From contig JAUPFV010000005.1 in NCBI GenBank assembly GCA_036936605.1, positions 123,374,453 through 123,438,452 on the forward strand: a stretch of DNA of 64,000 bases, read 5' to 3'. The notes beneath the pieces were generated by a model, which saw only the letters and a list, made by a program, of their open reading frames with translations, ran no database searches and was not told where the DNA came from. The position numbers and the translations under genes were made by a program. Positions 31,017-42,052 of the stretch are shown piece after piece. Numbering within the stretch: position 1 is the stretch's first letter; each line of letters begins with the position of its first letter. The stretch comes from Limnanthes douglasii subsp. nivea. Its lineage: Eukaryota; Streptophyta; Magnoliopsida; Brassicales; Limnanthaceae.

Positions 31017-32227
31017 AAGGTTTCTCTTGATCTGATCTGAAATTTGATGTTGATAAATAAAAGAGTACTTGAACATTGCAAGATCGGATAAGGAATAGTT
31101 TGGTTGGTTCCCGTCAAGGGTAAGGAATAGTTTGGTCGGTACCCGTCAAGGAGAGTTTCCCATTCGATATGGATTTGGAAGGAGAAATTAGGGTTTGTGT
31201 CACTCATTGAGTCAATTGGGGTCTGATTTGATTCAACGGGTCATCAATAAGTGTTTAAGTGATTAAACGCTTTTCACAATAGGCGTGTGAATCGTGATGT
31301 CACCAGTTATTTGAAAAACTCTGCCAGAAAACTGAATAACCAAAAGGTATCTCCAAGAAACGGCGATGTCAGATGCCGTCACTTGCATCGACGACACGTG
31401 TCAAAAAGAAACAGACACAAGACGGTTCAAATTACTACGCGGATAAGTAAAGAATTTAATTATATTTTAATTTACAGGTTTATTATTATTTTAATAAACC
31501 TATAAACTAGGGGGAGCCCTGATAAGAGGGATTCCCTTAAATAAGAGCGAGCACGAGCAAAGAGAACTATGAGTTCGGATTATGATAACCAATAAAGAAA
31601 AGAATGAGCTCTACGGCGTTGACGAGCTCAAAAGCAGATCAAAACCAAAGATAAATACACCGTTGATGAACTCAAAGGGATATTGAGCTCGTCAACGGAC
31701 TGAGCTCAAGGACATATACAGCTCGTCAACGAACTGAGATCAAGGACATATACAACGTTGTTGAACTCAATATCAGGATGAGCTCGAAGACATTATGGAA
31801 AGAGTTGATCGATTGGATGAGCAACGTGGTGAAAGTAAAAGACCTAAAGAGGATAAGCTGAACATGTGGTCAGTGAGCTCGAGCTCTGCAAACCAAAACA
31901 AACTTGATTTCGCTTAAAGGAGTAGCTCAGCTCGGATTAAAGTACAGCTTAGACTCAGCGTCTTTTTATTTGTTATATAAACACACGTTTTGACCTATGA
32001 GTCAAACCGTGTTAGTTATTTATTCCACAATTATAGGGATATTGGTCGTGTTAGTTATTTGTTCCACAATTATAGGGATAATGATGGTAGTGGGATAGTG
32101 GCGCTAAAAGCGTAAACATACGTAACTATCCACTAATTTTTGTATTATATATAGGGAAGACCTATCTACGAATAAAGTGATCTTTTTTGGCTTATCTCTT
32201 TCTTGACTAAAATACTAAAGGCTTACT
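31017..32227. other. Copy 2 of the flank and LTR-like segment
   Basis: Repeats 23460-24670 with few changes: the direct repeat at about 31092-31155, polypurine-like tract near 31510, internal repeats and TATA-like box near 32147. No independent gene. Confidence 0.7.
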
Positions 32228-32964
32228 GTGGTAGAACTTGTTAGTTCCTTAACACATAGTGCACCTCGAATAACATCACCTCAAATTTCATCTTCAACAA
32301 CCAACCTTCAAGCTCATCAAAAAGTAAACTATACCACTCCATCCTCAGTAAGGTCAAACGAGAGTACTCCTCCTAACTTTAAACCTCTTCGAAACGCACA
32401 CCAAGAGACTCTTCCAATAGTACCATCCACCACTCGCCTTAAAAAAATAACATTTCTAGAAATAGGAGACGACGCTGAAAATACTTCACCTTCTACCACC
32501 AATAATCCTTCAACTAATCCAATACTATCTCATCATCCTCTGAGGGAAGTGGTTGAGACAAACACTGTGATGCCCCAACCAAATCCCTCACAAAGAGAAC
32601 CCTCTTCAACATCAACCCCCCCACAAGTGCGAGATGAATTTTCTGATGAGGAAGCTGACTCAAGTGCCACTCAGTCTAATATCGTGGCTAAGAGTGAAGG
32701 TGAGGCCACTGAAGCTGATGTTGTAATGATACCTCAAAAATCAGCGAAAATGAGATAGATAAGGGAACTTCAACAGCAAAATCCAAGTGACACCCAATCA
32801 GTGGTTCGAGATTATGGCTTCTTCATTGGACAAAATTCCCCTCTCCATCGAGGGATTCATCTCTCTGACCAAATTGTAGAAGGGACCGGTATTTCCATTT
32901 TAGTATCTAACATTAGATGATGACTTGAAGATCATCGATGATTTGCTGGAGGAAGACAATATTT
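32228..32964 (+). pseudogene. aORF F, copy 2
   Basis: Open for 176 codons (GTG 32228 to TGA-type stop at 32758) because the poly-A run keeps one more A than copy 1. The Ser/Thr/Pro-rich and acidic N-terminal part is therefore intact, but a 340-bp deletion near 32788 removes the core with RGLRFPLDP. The end is cut by LTR E at 32964. Confidence 0.6.
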
Positions 32965-33632
32965 TGATCCTCAAAGTTTTATTTCCTTATTACACAATAG
33001 TCGATAGATAGGTAAGGTATGTAGTTACTCTAACGAGCTTCGCGCCTAGTTAGAGCTTCACGCTCAAGGGTTTACGCCTAAATTTCTTTTCACATGATAT
33101 AGTAAAACTTTTCTTTGTTTCTCAAATTCAATTTCCTCATACAAAATGAACTTACATTCTTTGTTGTAAGGGATAATAAGAATAGGCAAAGCTTACATTA
33201 ATATCAATAGACTATAAGTTTCAGACTTATTAAAATGCATAATAAAGAGCTCTACATTAATTATTAGTCTTAAAATTTTCTATACTATTAAAATTCAATT
33301 GACAGTAGTTACTAGGACTTTTGGCTTTTCTATTCCTTATTATTTATCCTCGGCTGAGAAATATCGACTCTGTTAAGATAAAATTAAAATCTATCGTGAG
33401 GATGTCAAATTCGATAAGTTGTAGGTCGTCTTTTGTAACTCGTGTATTGTTTGGATTTGGTATACTCTTCCATCTGATCAGAAACTTATGGTATCATCCT
33501 CACCTTTTCAAAACGATATGATCACCCACTATATATTCTACAATATGATTTTTAAATTTCAGATGGTTATTATGGTATTTTATATGGGGTATCCGTCAGG
33601 TAGGTCATTATCCTCGAGATTAGTAAAGTAGC

Positions 33633-33859
33633 TGTTAAAGGAAATAATAATATACATTGACTACATAATTTAATATAGTCAATATTCAAACATAATCTAT
33701 TATACTTATTATTAGATTAGATATTATTATAGTCAATATTCAAACGTAATTATTACGGTAGACTAGTATAATTAGAAGATATTTTCAGAGCCTATATATA
33801 TGGCTTTAACTTGTACAGAAATTCTATGTGTTATAATAAAATCTTTTCTAGTTCCAACA
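33633..33859 (+). repeat. 5' LTR of the copia element
   Basis: 227 bp. A TATA-like CCTATATATATGG lies at 33791. The near-identity with the 3' LTR marks this as one of the most recent insertions in the window. Confidence 0.95.
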
Positions 33860-33872
33860 TGGTATCAGAGCC
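33860..33872 (+). other. Primer-binding site of the copia element
   Basis: TGGTATCAGAGCC, the exact complement of the 3' end of plant initiator tRNA-Met, starts at the base after the LTR. Confidence 0.95.
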
Positions 33873-33899
33873 ATTAGGGTTTCTATAAAAAAAATCTAG

Positions 33900-36800
33900 A
33901 TGGAGAAAAGTATGTCTGATTTGGTTCATGTGATGACAAAAATCACAGAACAGAAATTGAACGAATCCAATTATTTAGATTGGAGTAAAACAATTCGTAT
34001 CTATTTACGAAGTATAGAAAAAGATGACCATTTGATACAAGATCCTCCTACGGATGACACAGCAAAAAATTGGAGGCGTGATGATGCTCGCCTGTTTCTT
34101 CAGATTCGAAATACAATCACTACTGAGGTACTTACTTTTGTTAATCATTGTGAATACGTTAAAGAGTTAATGGAATATCTGGAATTTCTATATGCGGGAA
34201 AAGGTAATATATCGCGTATCTATGATGTCTGCAAGTCTTTTTATCGTACTGAAAAACAAGATAAGTCTCTTACGGCATATTTTATGGAGTTCAAACGCAT
34301 CTACGAAGAACTTAATGTTTTGTTACCCTTCAGTACTGATATTAAAAGTCAACAATTGCAACGAGAACAAATGGCTGTAATGAGTTTTCTTGCTGGTCTT
34401 CCTTCGGAGTTTGATAGTGCAAAATCTCAAATCCTCGCTGGATCTGAGATATCATCTCTACATGAAATTTTTGCTAGACTTCTTCGAACCGAAAACTCAC
34501 AGCCAGTACAACCTGTCACTAGTGCATTAATCAGCACCAATAAACCTGGTTTTTCTGATGATCGGGATGGTCATAATAGTCGTGATGGTCGTGGTGGTCG
34601 CGGCGCTTATAGTTACAACAATCGTGGCAGATCTGGTGTGCGTGGTGGTCGTGGTGGATATAACGATTATGGTAGTCGTGGTAGATCAAACTATCGTGGT
34701 AATCGTAGTGGATACAGTAATCGCGGTAGTCGTGGTGGATACAATAGTCAAGATGGATACAATAGATATAACAGTTCTGGTAACCATGTAGGTGATCTAA
34801 ACAATGTTGAGTGTTTTTACTGTCATGAACGTGGTCATACAAAGTGGAATTGTCCTCAACTACCTCAACAATTTTCTAATATGGCAACGAATGAAGAACC
34901 TCATGTGCTTTCCGCTGGGGAATATGCTCAATATTTTGTTACTTTTGTTGATGATTATTCCCGTGTTACATGGCTATATTTAATGAAAAATCGTTCTGAG
35001 TTATTCTCAATATTTTGCACATTTACTACAGAAATAAATACCCAATTTAATTGTCCTATTCGTATTTTAAGAAGTGATAATGGTAAAGAATATTGTTCAA
35101 ATGCATTTCAATTATTTATGGAACAAAAAGGAATGATTCACCAAACTTCGTGTGTGGACACACCATCTCAAAATGGTGTTACTGAAAGAAAAAATAGACA
35201 TCTTTTAGAGGTTACTCGTGCACTTCTTTTTCAAATGAAAGTACCGAAATTATTTTGGGCAGATGCTGTTTCCACTGCCTATTTTTTAATTAATCGTATG
35301 CCGTCTACTGTCCTTTCAAATAATATTCCATATTCTGTGCTTTTTCCGTCTAAACCTCTATTTCCTGTTGAACCACGCATTTTTGGATGTACTTGCTTTG
35401 TTAGGGATGTAAGTCCTACTCGTACAAAATTAGATCCCAAATCCTTAAAATGTGTTTTTCTTGGATATTCTAGGTTTCAAAAAGGCTATAAATGTTTTTC
35501 CCCATCTCTTCATCGTTACATTGTATCTAAGGATGTTACATTTTTAGAACATGTTCCATTTTTTCCTGGTTTGTCTAATGTCGATCCAGAAACAACTATT
35601 GTCGATGATGATTTACTCATGTACACCACCGTTCAAAGATCTGATGTACCACCTCCACCATATCGACCTCCCATTAGATATGTTTATTCTCGACGTAAAG
35701 CACCTCCTCCATCATGTCCACTACCAATTCCTTCGTCTCCAGATCCTGCTACAAACGATAATGAGTCCACTCCTGATCTTCCTATTGCTCTTCGAAAAGG
35801 TAAAAGACAATGTACTTATCCAATTTCTTCTTTCGCAAAATATGATCAATTACCTTCTTCTACCCGAGCTTTTATAGCATCTCTTGATTCTATTTCTATT
35901 CCAAAAACTGTTCACGAAGCATTGTGTCATTCTGGCTGGCAAGCTGCAATGTTTGAAGTGATAAGAGCATTAGAAGACACTGGTACTTGGAAGTTGGTTG
36001 ATTTACCCACTGGAAAGAAAGCTATCGGTTGTAGATGGGTGTTTAATGTAAAAATGAATCCAGATGGAACGCTAGCTCGTCTCAAAGCACGACTTGTTGC
36101 AAAAGGATATGCTCAAACCTATGGTGTTGAATACTCTGAAACCTTTTCTCCGGTAGCTAAGTTTACTTCTATTCGTTTATTTATTTCCTTAGCAGCATCA
36201 AATGATTGGCCATTACATCAGTTAGATATTACAAATGCATTTTTACACGGAGACCTTCAAGAAGAAGTCTATATGGAGCAACCACCTGGATTTGTTGCTC
36301 AGGGGGAGAGAGGAAAGGTATGTCGTTTGTATAAATCATTGTACGGATTAAAACAAAGTCCCCGTGCTTGGTTCGGCAAGTTTAGTGATGCATTAAATGA
36401 ATTTGGGTTGAAGAATAGCAGTTGTGATCACTCTGTCTTTTATAAACGTTCTGCAAATGAAATTATACTCGTTGTTGTATATGTAGATGACATCATTATT
36501 ACTGGGAATGATACTAAAGGCATTTCATTGCTTAAAACATTTTTACATTCACGATTTCAAACAAAAGATTTAGGACCGTTGAAGTATTTTTTGGGGGTTG
36601 AAATAACAAGAAACAACAAAGGTCTTCTTTTATCACAGAGAAAATATGTTCTAGATTTGTTGATGGAAACAGGAAAGCTAGGAGCGAAACCATGTAATAC
36701 ACCAATGGTTCCTAATTCGCAATTACTGAAAGATGACGGAGAATTGTTTAGTGATCCAGAAAAGTATCGTCGATTAGTAGGAAAACTCAATTACCTTACA

Positions 36801-37436
36801 GTAACTCGGCCAGATATTGCATATCCAGTCAGTGTTGTAAGTCAGTTTATGTCTTCTCCAACAGTTAATCACTGGGCAGCACTAGAACATATCTTGTGTT
36901 ATCTCAAATCAGCTCCTGGACTAGGATTGTGGTATGGCAGTGTTGGTCATACAAATATAGAGTGTTTTGCAGATGCAGATTGGGCTGGATCTAAAATGGA
37001 TAGAAGATCGACCACTGGTTACTGTGTTTTTGTAGGGGGTAATTTGGTATCTTGGAAGAGTAAGAAACAAAATGTTGTATCACGATCAAGTGCTGAAGCT
37101 GAATATAGAGCCATGGCTCAATCTACTTGTGAGATAATTTGGATTTTCCAATTGTTAAATGATATTGGCATCAAGACTACCATGCCTGCGCAATTATGGT
37201 GTGATAATCAAGCGGCCCTGCACATTGCGTCTAATCCTGTCTTTCACGAAAGAACGAAGCATATTGAAATGGATTGTCATTTTATCCGCGAAAAGATTCA
37301 ACAAAATCTCATTCATACGATATATGTCAAAACAAGAGAACAACTAGAAGATATATTCACAAAAGCGCTCAATGGATCACGGATTACTTATATTTGTAAC
37401 AAGTTGGGCATGATTAATATATATGCTCCAGGTTGA
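33900..37436 (+). CDS. Copia gag-pol polyprotein lacking protease and integrase N terminus
   Basis: 1178 codons, ATG 28 bp after the primer site. Residues about 1-215: gag (LNESNYLDWSKTIRIYL). About 218-300: Arg/Gly-rich region. About 305-318: zinc knuckle CFYCHERGHTKWNC. At about 345 the frame jumps to YFVTFVDDYSRVTWLY, inside the integrase core. The aspartic protease, the pre-integrase finger and the first catalytic Asp of integrase are absent. The second Asp (LRSDNGKEY, ~392) and the Glu (NGVTERKNRH, ~428) remain. RT with LDITNAFLHG (~778) and YVDDIIITGND (~862); RNase H with DADWAG (~1025) and SSAEAEYRA (~1065). Intact members usually have 1300-1450 residues. The deletion is in frame, so the rest may still be translated, but it cannot be processed by its own protease. 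Confidence 0.93.
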   Translation: MEKSMSDLVHVMTKITEQKLNESNYLDWSKTIRIYLRSIEKDDHLIQDPPTDDTAKNWRRDDARLFLQIRNTITTEVLTFVNHCEYVKELMEYLEFLYAGKGNISRIYDVCKSFYRTEKQDKSLTAYFMEFKRIYEELNVLLPFSTDIKSQQLQREQMAVMSFLAGLPSEFDSAKSQILAGSEISSLHEIFARLLRTENSQPVQPVTSALISTNKPGFSDDRDGHNSRDGRGGRGAYSYNNRGRSGVRGGRGGYNDYGSRGRSNYRGNRSGYSNRGSRGGYNSQDGYNRYNSSGNHVGDLNNVECFYCHERGHTKWNCPQLPQQFSNMATNEEPHVLSAGEYAQYFVTFVDDYSRVTWLYLMKNRSELFSIFCTFTTEINTQFNCPIRILRSDNGKEYCSNAFQLFMEQKGMIHQTSCVDTPSQNGVTERKNRHLLEVTRALLFQMKVPKLFWADAVSTAYFLINRMPSTVLSNNIPYSVLFPSKPLFPVEPRIFGCTCFVRDVSPTRTKLDPKSLKCVFLGYSRFQKGYKCFSPSLHRYIVSKDVTFLEHVPFFPGLSNVDPETTIVDDDLLMYTTVQRSDVPPPPYRPPIRYVYSRRKAPPPSCPLPIPSSPDPATNDNESTPDLPIALRKGKRQCTYPISSFAKYDQLPSSTRAFIASLDSISIPKTVHEALCHSGWQAAMFEVIRALEDTGTWKLVDLPTGKKAIGCRWVFNVKMNPDGTLARLKARLVAKGYAQTYGVEYSETFSPVAKFTSIRLFISLAASNDWPLHQLDITNAFLHGDLQEEVYMEQPPGFVAQGERGKVCRLYKSLYGLKQSPRAWFGKFSDALNEFGLKNSSCDHSVFYKRSANEIILVVVYVDDIIITGNDTKGISLLKTFLHSRFQTKDLGPLKYFLGVEITRNNKGLLLSQRKYVLDLLMETGKLGAKPCNTPMVPNSQLLKDDGELFSDPEKYRRLVGKLNYLTVTRPDIAYPVSVVSQFMSSPTVNHWAALEHILCYLKSAPGLGLWYGSVGHTNIECFADADWAGSKMDRRSTTGYCVFVGGNLVSWKSKKQNVVSRSSAEAEYRAMAQSTCEIIWIFQLLNDIGIKTTMPAQLWCDNQAALHIASNPVFHERTKHIEMDCHFIREKIQQNLIHTIYVKTREQLEDIFTKALNGSRITYICNKLGMINIYAPG

Positions 37437-37567
37437 GGGGGAGTGTGATTTCGTTTCAGTCGTTCGATCAAGCTTGCACTTCAAGTACTTCAGTTCAAGT
37501 TTCAAAGAGAACTTTATTATCAAAGCTACGACAGTTTCAAGCACTTTCGCACAAGCTTGAGGGGGAG

Positions 37568-37794
37568 TGTTAAAGGAAATAATAATATACATTGACTACA
37601 TAATTTAATATAGTCAATATTCAAACATAATCTATTATACTTATTATTAGATTAGATATTATTATAGTCAATATTCAAACGTAATTATTACGGTAGACTA
37701 GTATAATTAGAAGATATTTTCAGAGCCTATATATATGGCTTTAACTTGTACAGAAATTCGATGTGTTATAATAAAATCTTTTCTAGTTTCAACA
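37568..37794 (+). repeat. 3' LTR of the copia element
   Basis: 227 bp, preceded by TTGAGGGGGAG. The same purine word also occurs at 37433-37443, right at the polyprotein stop. Confidence 0.95.
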
Positions 37795-38353
37795 GTAACG
37801 TATTATTACTGTTCTCCTTAGCTGATATCCCCTAGGAAAAATGATGACCGGTCAATATGACACCAACTATGAGGGACCCCTTTCGGTAAGAACAGTTAAA
37901 ACCGAAAGGGTCATAGGTAAAACAATCTTACCGATCGACGAAACTTAAACCGAAAGGGTCATGACGAAAGTAAATTACCAACTGATGATAGCTTAAACCG
38001 AAAGGGTCATGGAAAACAACTTCCCAACCCCAAGTATCAGCTATAATGAAATTCAAAGGCCAAGCATCGGTGATAGGAACAGTTATCATCACTACTCCCA
38101 CCAAAACGTGTGGCCAACTAACGTCGATACCAACCTTAACAATTACTATCCTTGTATTTAGGACTATTTATGTCACAATTTTAATGGATATCGTGAAATA
38201 TAATGATAGACTTTGTAGTGAAGAATTTTGTTATAAATAGAATGAGAGAAATAATGTAAAGGAAGATTGATTCTAAATAAAAATTATGACTTTTATTTTT
38301 AGATCAACTTAGTTATTATTTTGGTATTATTTTTTTAGGATAAAACTTGAACA

Positions 38354-38574
38354 AATTTGGCGCAGTCTATGAGAACGTCTGCCACAAAAACAATTTTACT
38401 TAGAGTGCCCAATGGTAGTAACTAGGTAAAGATTTGAAAGAGAGATCACTGATACAAATCCCCATGGTGGTAACCAGGTAATGCTTTAATTGAGTAACAA
38501 AGTATAATTGGCCTATGAGTTCTACTGATGCTAAAGAATTGGTTAAAATGTGTGAGACTTGTCAAACATTTGCG
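38354..38574 (+). pseudogene. Element E leader and integrase scrap
   Basis: Leader as in copy 1, then from about 38508 the phrase WPMSSTDAKELVKMCETCQ, the last part of a Tat-type integrase zinc finger, ends at a stop. A large internal deletion joined leader and integrase. Immediately after, sequence of element C begins. Shows that E was also a Tat-type element. Confidence 0.6.
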
Positions 38575-38839
38575 TAACAACATTTTCCGGATCGCTCATG
38601 TGTTTGGTTCTCAATTTATCTGAACTGATTCTTTTCTTAGAATTCCAAAAGTTTTTCTTTGGATCGTGGGACACATGTCGCACTTTGATTTGTTCTACCA
38701 ACCGTTTTCTTCCTAGAACGGCGCTCCCACTAAGCCTAAAAAGCAACTCCTATATTTAATGCTTCTTACGTCAGTGCCGCCTTCAATCATTACCTAAATC
38801 TTTTCGTTTTCTCCTAGGTATCAGTAACTTTTTTCCTCA

Positions 38840-38850
38840 CTAGTATAAAT
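38840..38850 (+). promoter_or_regulatory. TATA-like core promoter of aORF C
   Basis: CTAGTATAAAT, about 100 bp before the ATG at 38947 and aligned with the TATA-like words in A and D. Upstream are GGACACATGTC (38668) and TTACGTCAGTG (38766), similar to the ACGT-type sites in D. Confidence 0.45.
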
Positions 38851-38946
38851 TATCTTCCTTTACTGTTTCACCATCTTCAACACTCCATAATTTCTTTTCT
38901 CAGAGCTTTTTACTTTTTCTCCCGAAAACTTCTCTTGGATAGTTTT

Positions 38947-41906
38947 ATGTTCACAGGGAGAAACACTCTTGTGGAAGGTGGTTGATTAAATCTTTCGGAA
39001 CTAGAGAAAGCTAAAAAACTTGAGCGTTAGAGACGTATTGCTGCTGGTCTTCCAATCTCTCCAAGCAGTAAGTCTGATACACCATCCTTAGAAGCGGATC
39101 AAGGATCGTCTTCTGCTAAAAGCCCAGAACCTAAACGTTTATTTCAACGAAACCTCTTGCCAATCCCGTCAGGCTCCTCGGTTCAGGAGTCTCGGCCTTC
39201 TTCCGTACAAGAGAAAGCAGTATCGAGTGTTAGGAAGCCTTCTCTGTTTATCACTATGGGATCTGACATTGAGAAATCCCCAGAGAAAACCAACCCTCGC
39301 CGGACAATACGCGTGGTAAAAGGCCAGCAATAGGCTCACAACCCAAGTCCTCCAAAACGGGGGCCTCTAAATCTGCATCCAAAGATAAAGCCTCCGGATC
39401 GGAGGCATCTATTAGAGCCCCAAGAGACAAACCCTCCGCATCTGAGGCAACCAATATTGCTTCTCATACCAAGTCCTCCGGAGCTGAGCCAATCATAATT
39501 ACTTCTCATACCAAGTCCTCCGGAGCTGAGCCCCAACTGGACATCAGACCTCTAAGAGAACTGACGCTCAACCGTTCGGACAAACTACTGAGCCACAAGC
39601 TGGCACTCTTCCATCCACAACGACTGATAAACCTTCCACAGTGATGGACGAAGTGATGGAGCATAGTGTTGAAGAGGCCCCATTTGAAACTGAAGCCTCC
39701 GGGAAAACCGGAGATGCTGCCTCCGAAAAAAAGGGGAAAGGCAAGGAGAAAGTCTGCATGACCAATCCGGATCTACTGGAGATCCTGGAAAGAAAAGTGG
39801 GACCTTGTTTTCATAAGGTCAATGTGAAGTATCTGCTGGTCATGCAGAACATTAATTATGTCTATACTCACACCGCCGAGCTGGGCCGGATCCAAACTAA
39901 GTGGGGGATCCCTGAATCAGTGAAGGTGAGAATACCAGTCACACCGAAAACTCTGATGGACTGCAAGCTCAACGAGATCGTCATCTATACTGAGTTATTC
40001 AACTGGGGGCTCAGATTCCCCTTGGATCCAGAAATCGTCAGGTATTTCCACCTGATTAAACTCTGTCCAAGCCAACTAAGTCCAAATGCTTGGTATACTC
40101 TCATCGCCTGTATTATAGCCTCAAGTTTGTCCGGCATTCCTCTCCCAATGGAGCAATTCGCTGCAGTGGCCAGCCTTTGTAAAAACCATCACATCTCATT
40201 CTATCAATACAATATGGGAGACAATTTTAAAGTGGTAGATGATCTGTTAGAGTCGGAGAAAAACTGTAATGGGAGAAAAGTTAAGGTTGGGGTCAATTTT
40301 AGTACGCTTATCAGCAGGTGGAAGAGCACAAGTAAGTGTTCTACTTTGTTTGTCTTTCTTATTTTGCACAAAATTTATTCTTGAATTACCTCTTCCCTTA
40401 TGTCAGTATTTCCGAAGGAGTTCTCTAACTATTTGAAGGAGGGTCAAACCACATGCACCAAATTAAACACCTGGGTTGCTGACCGTTGGGGGAACGTCTT
40501 CCACAACTACTTTACTTCAGGCAACTTGGTGAGATCCCACCTTTGGAACACTACGAGCCGAAGAGATCTCACTTAGGAGGAGTTGACTACACCACCTCCT
40601 CTGGCCGTTATACTTAAGAGAATAGAGGAGAAGGATGGAAAACTGGCCTTGCCCTCCAAAGCCAAAGCCTCAAGCAAAATGAAAGGGAAGGGCAAGAAAA
40701 AAGAAGGTTGCAGCAGAGGCTGTTAGGGGTGCTGCAGAGGAGATTGCTCCGGAGAACCAAGGAGGGATCGATGCTACTTTACTCAAAGTAGTTGAGGATG
40801 AGAGCATTAGGGAGGCAGGTGGACCTCAAAATCCTTTAAAGCCTCCTAAAAAGGACCAAAAAAGGGGAGCAAGAAGTGATGAGAGGACTGCTAAGAAGAA
40901 GAAATTCTCTCTGGGGGATGAAGTAATCCTTCGCCCCTTGGAGTCCCTACCTCCGGTAGATCCAACTGACCCCACCTTGACAGAGCAGATCCCACTGATC
41001 TACAATCCGGGGAGGGTAGCGGAGGGGATATTAATATTGATGGAGTAGACATCAGTGGCCTCCAAAACATTGGTCTCTATTTCAAAGAGTTTGAGAAAGG
41101 CGACTTTGTTGGCCCCTACCTTCCCCCAAGCTCTTCCAATATGGTTACTTTCAATGGCAAGTCCTTCACTGTCTCAAGGGAAAACGATGTGGTGACTCAC
41201 TCTCTACTGGGCCATATTCAGCTAGTGCTCAACTTGGAAAGGCAAGTAAAAAGTCAGTCCGCCCTCATCAGCACCCTCAACACAGACAAGGAAAGTTTGT
41301 CTACTGACCTCCTCAATGCCAACCAGAGCATTGAGGCATTGAAGAAGGAACTTGAAGAGTTGAAGAAGGAGAAAAACGATCTGGCAACCAAGCTGGTTAC
41401 CTCGGAGACAGCTAACACAGAGCTCCAAACAAAGTACTCCGGTCTAGAGAAAGATCTTTCCACTTTGAAGGAGGACTTGAAGATTAAATATGAAGCCATT
41501 CACGCCTTGTCCAGTGAAAAAACTTCCCTTGAAGAGGTTATATCCAAGGAAGCCATGAAGAAGGAGGATTTGGTCAAAGAGCAGGAAAATACAATTCAGG
41601 CCAAGATTGATGCGTATACCAACAAGGTGATCGACTCTCTGGAAGTAAGAGATGCAGAGGTCAAAACTGATATGGCACTTCTTGTCCATCAGAAATTTCC
41701 GAAGAGAACCCTTGGAGATTTATGGAGATATGTGGAGTATGAAGACCTTCCATTTCACACCATGGTAGAAGGTGATATGCATGGCTATAGTAGTAGAATA
41801 GATTCCTCCACTGATGAAGAAGAAGAAGGTGAGAGTTCAAGTGTCGAACTCAAAAGTCCCCATAAAAAAAGATGATGCAGCAACATCCGAAGGGAATAAG
41901 CCCTGA
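38947..41906 (+). pseudogene. Antisense aORF of element C
   Basis: Starts MFTGRNTLVEGG and meets TGA in the next codon, then further stops to about 39620. The degenerate repeat region (39340-39535) has CTCCGGATCGGAG-type words. From 39641 to 40331 the domain is open: VGPCFHKVNVKYLL, AELGRIQTKWGIPE, NWGLRFPLDPEIVRYFHLI, PMEQFAAVASLCKNHH and NFKVVDDLLESEKN. Intron 40332-40406 (GTAAGT..TGTCAG, 75 nt). Exon 2 begins with VFPKEFSNYLKEGQTT and has a TAG at 40575 (in RRDLT.EEL). A coiled coil at 41141-41690 is followed by FPKRTLGDLWRY and an acidic tail, with the stop near 41904. Best preserved core of the family after D. Confidence 0.75.
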
Positions 41907-41963
41907 GGTTCTTTAGCTATCTTTCCTTATTTGTTTTTCTTTTATCTTATGAACTGTTAAAGT

Positions 41964-42052
41964 CCTTGGAAGGCCAGGGAATTTTTGTAATTGTGTCCGG
42001 TTTGGGTCCGGTTAATCTTCTCTTTAAACTTAAAGTCCTTGGACGGCCAAGG
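41964..42052. promoter_or_regulatory. Twin palindromes downstream of aORF C
   Basis: CCTTGGAAGGCCAGGG (imperfect) at 41964 and CCTTGGACGGCCAAGG at 42037. The second keeps full pairing despite a base change in the loop (ATGG to ACGG). Confidence 0.5.

Larger units (their letters stand above)
33633..37794 (+). mobile_element. Ty1/copia element, young, internally deleted
   Basis: 4162 bp. LTRs of 227 bp (TGTTAAAGGA..CCAACA) differ at two sites, the second being TTCCAACA versus TTTCAACA. Primer site TGGTATCAGAGCC (initiator tRNA-Met) at 33860, polypurine tract CTTGAGGGGGAG at 37556. Single ORF 33900-37436. The protease and the start of integrase are missing in frame, so it could move only with help from another copia element. 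Confidence 0.95.
32965..38353 (+). repeat. LTR of element E, copy 2, split by copia insertion
   Basis: Matches 25747-26959. The first part runs to 33632, the second from 37795 to 38353. The copia TSD reads GTAGC on the left and GTAAC on the right; the undisturbed copy 1 has GTAAC near 26410, so the left repeat mutated once. Confidence 0.5.
27120..38516 (+). repeat. Large tandem duplication, copy 2 (with deletions and copia insertion)
   Basis: Same order as copy 1. Differences: a 145-bp deletion at 31016/31017 (bases 23315-23459 of copy 1), a 340-bp deletion near 32788 (25229-25568 of copy 1, CAA at both ends), a 4162-bp copia element with TSD, and scattered substitutions. After subtracting these the unit length is about 7.7 kb, as in copy 1. 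Confidence 0.92.

Noticed and set aside
34531..34842. His/Tyr-rich minus-strand ORF and Val-rich plus-strand ORF over the same bases
   Set aside because: Both are other-frame readings of the Arg/Gly codon repeats in the copia gag.
41222..41689. Leu/Phe-rich minus-strand ORFs
   Set aside because: Shadows of the coiled-coil codons of aORF C.
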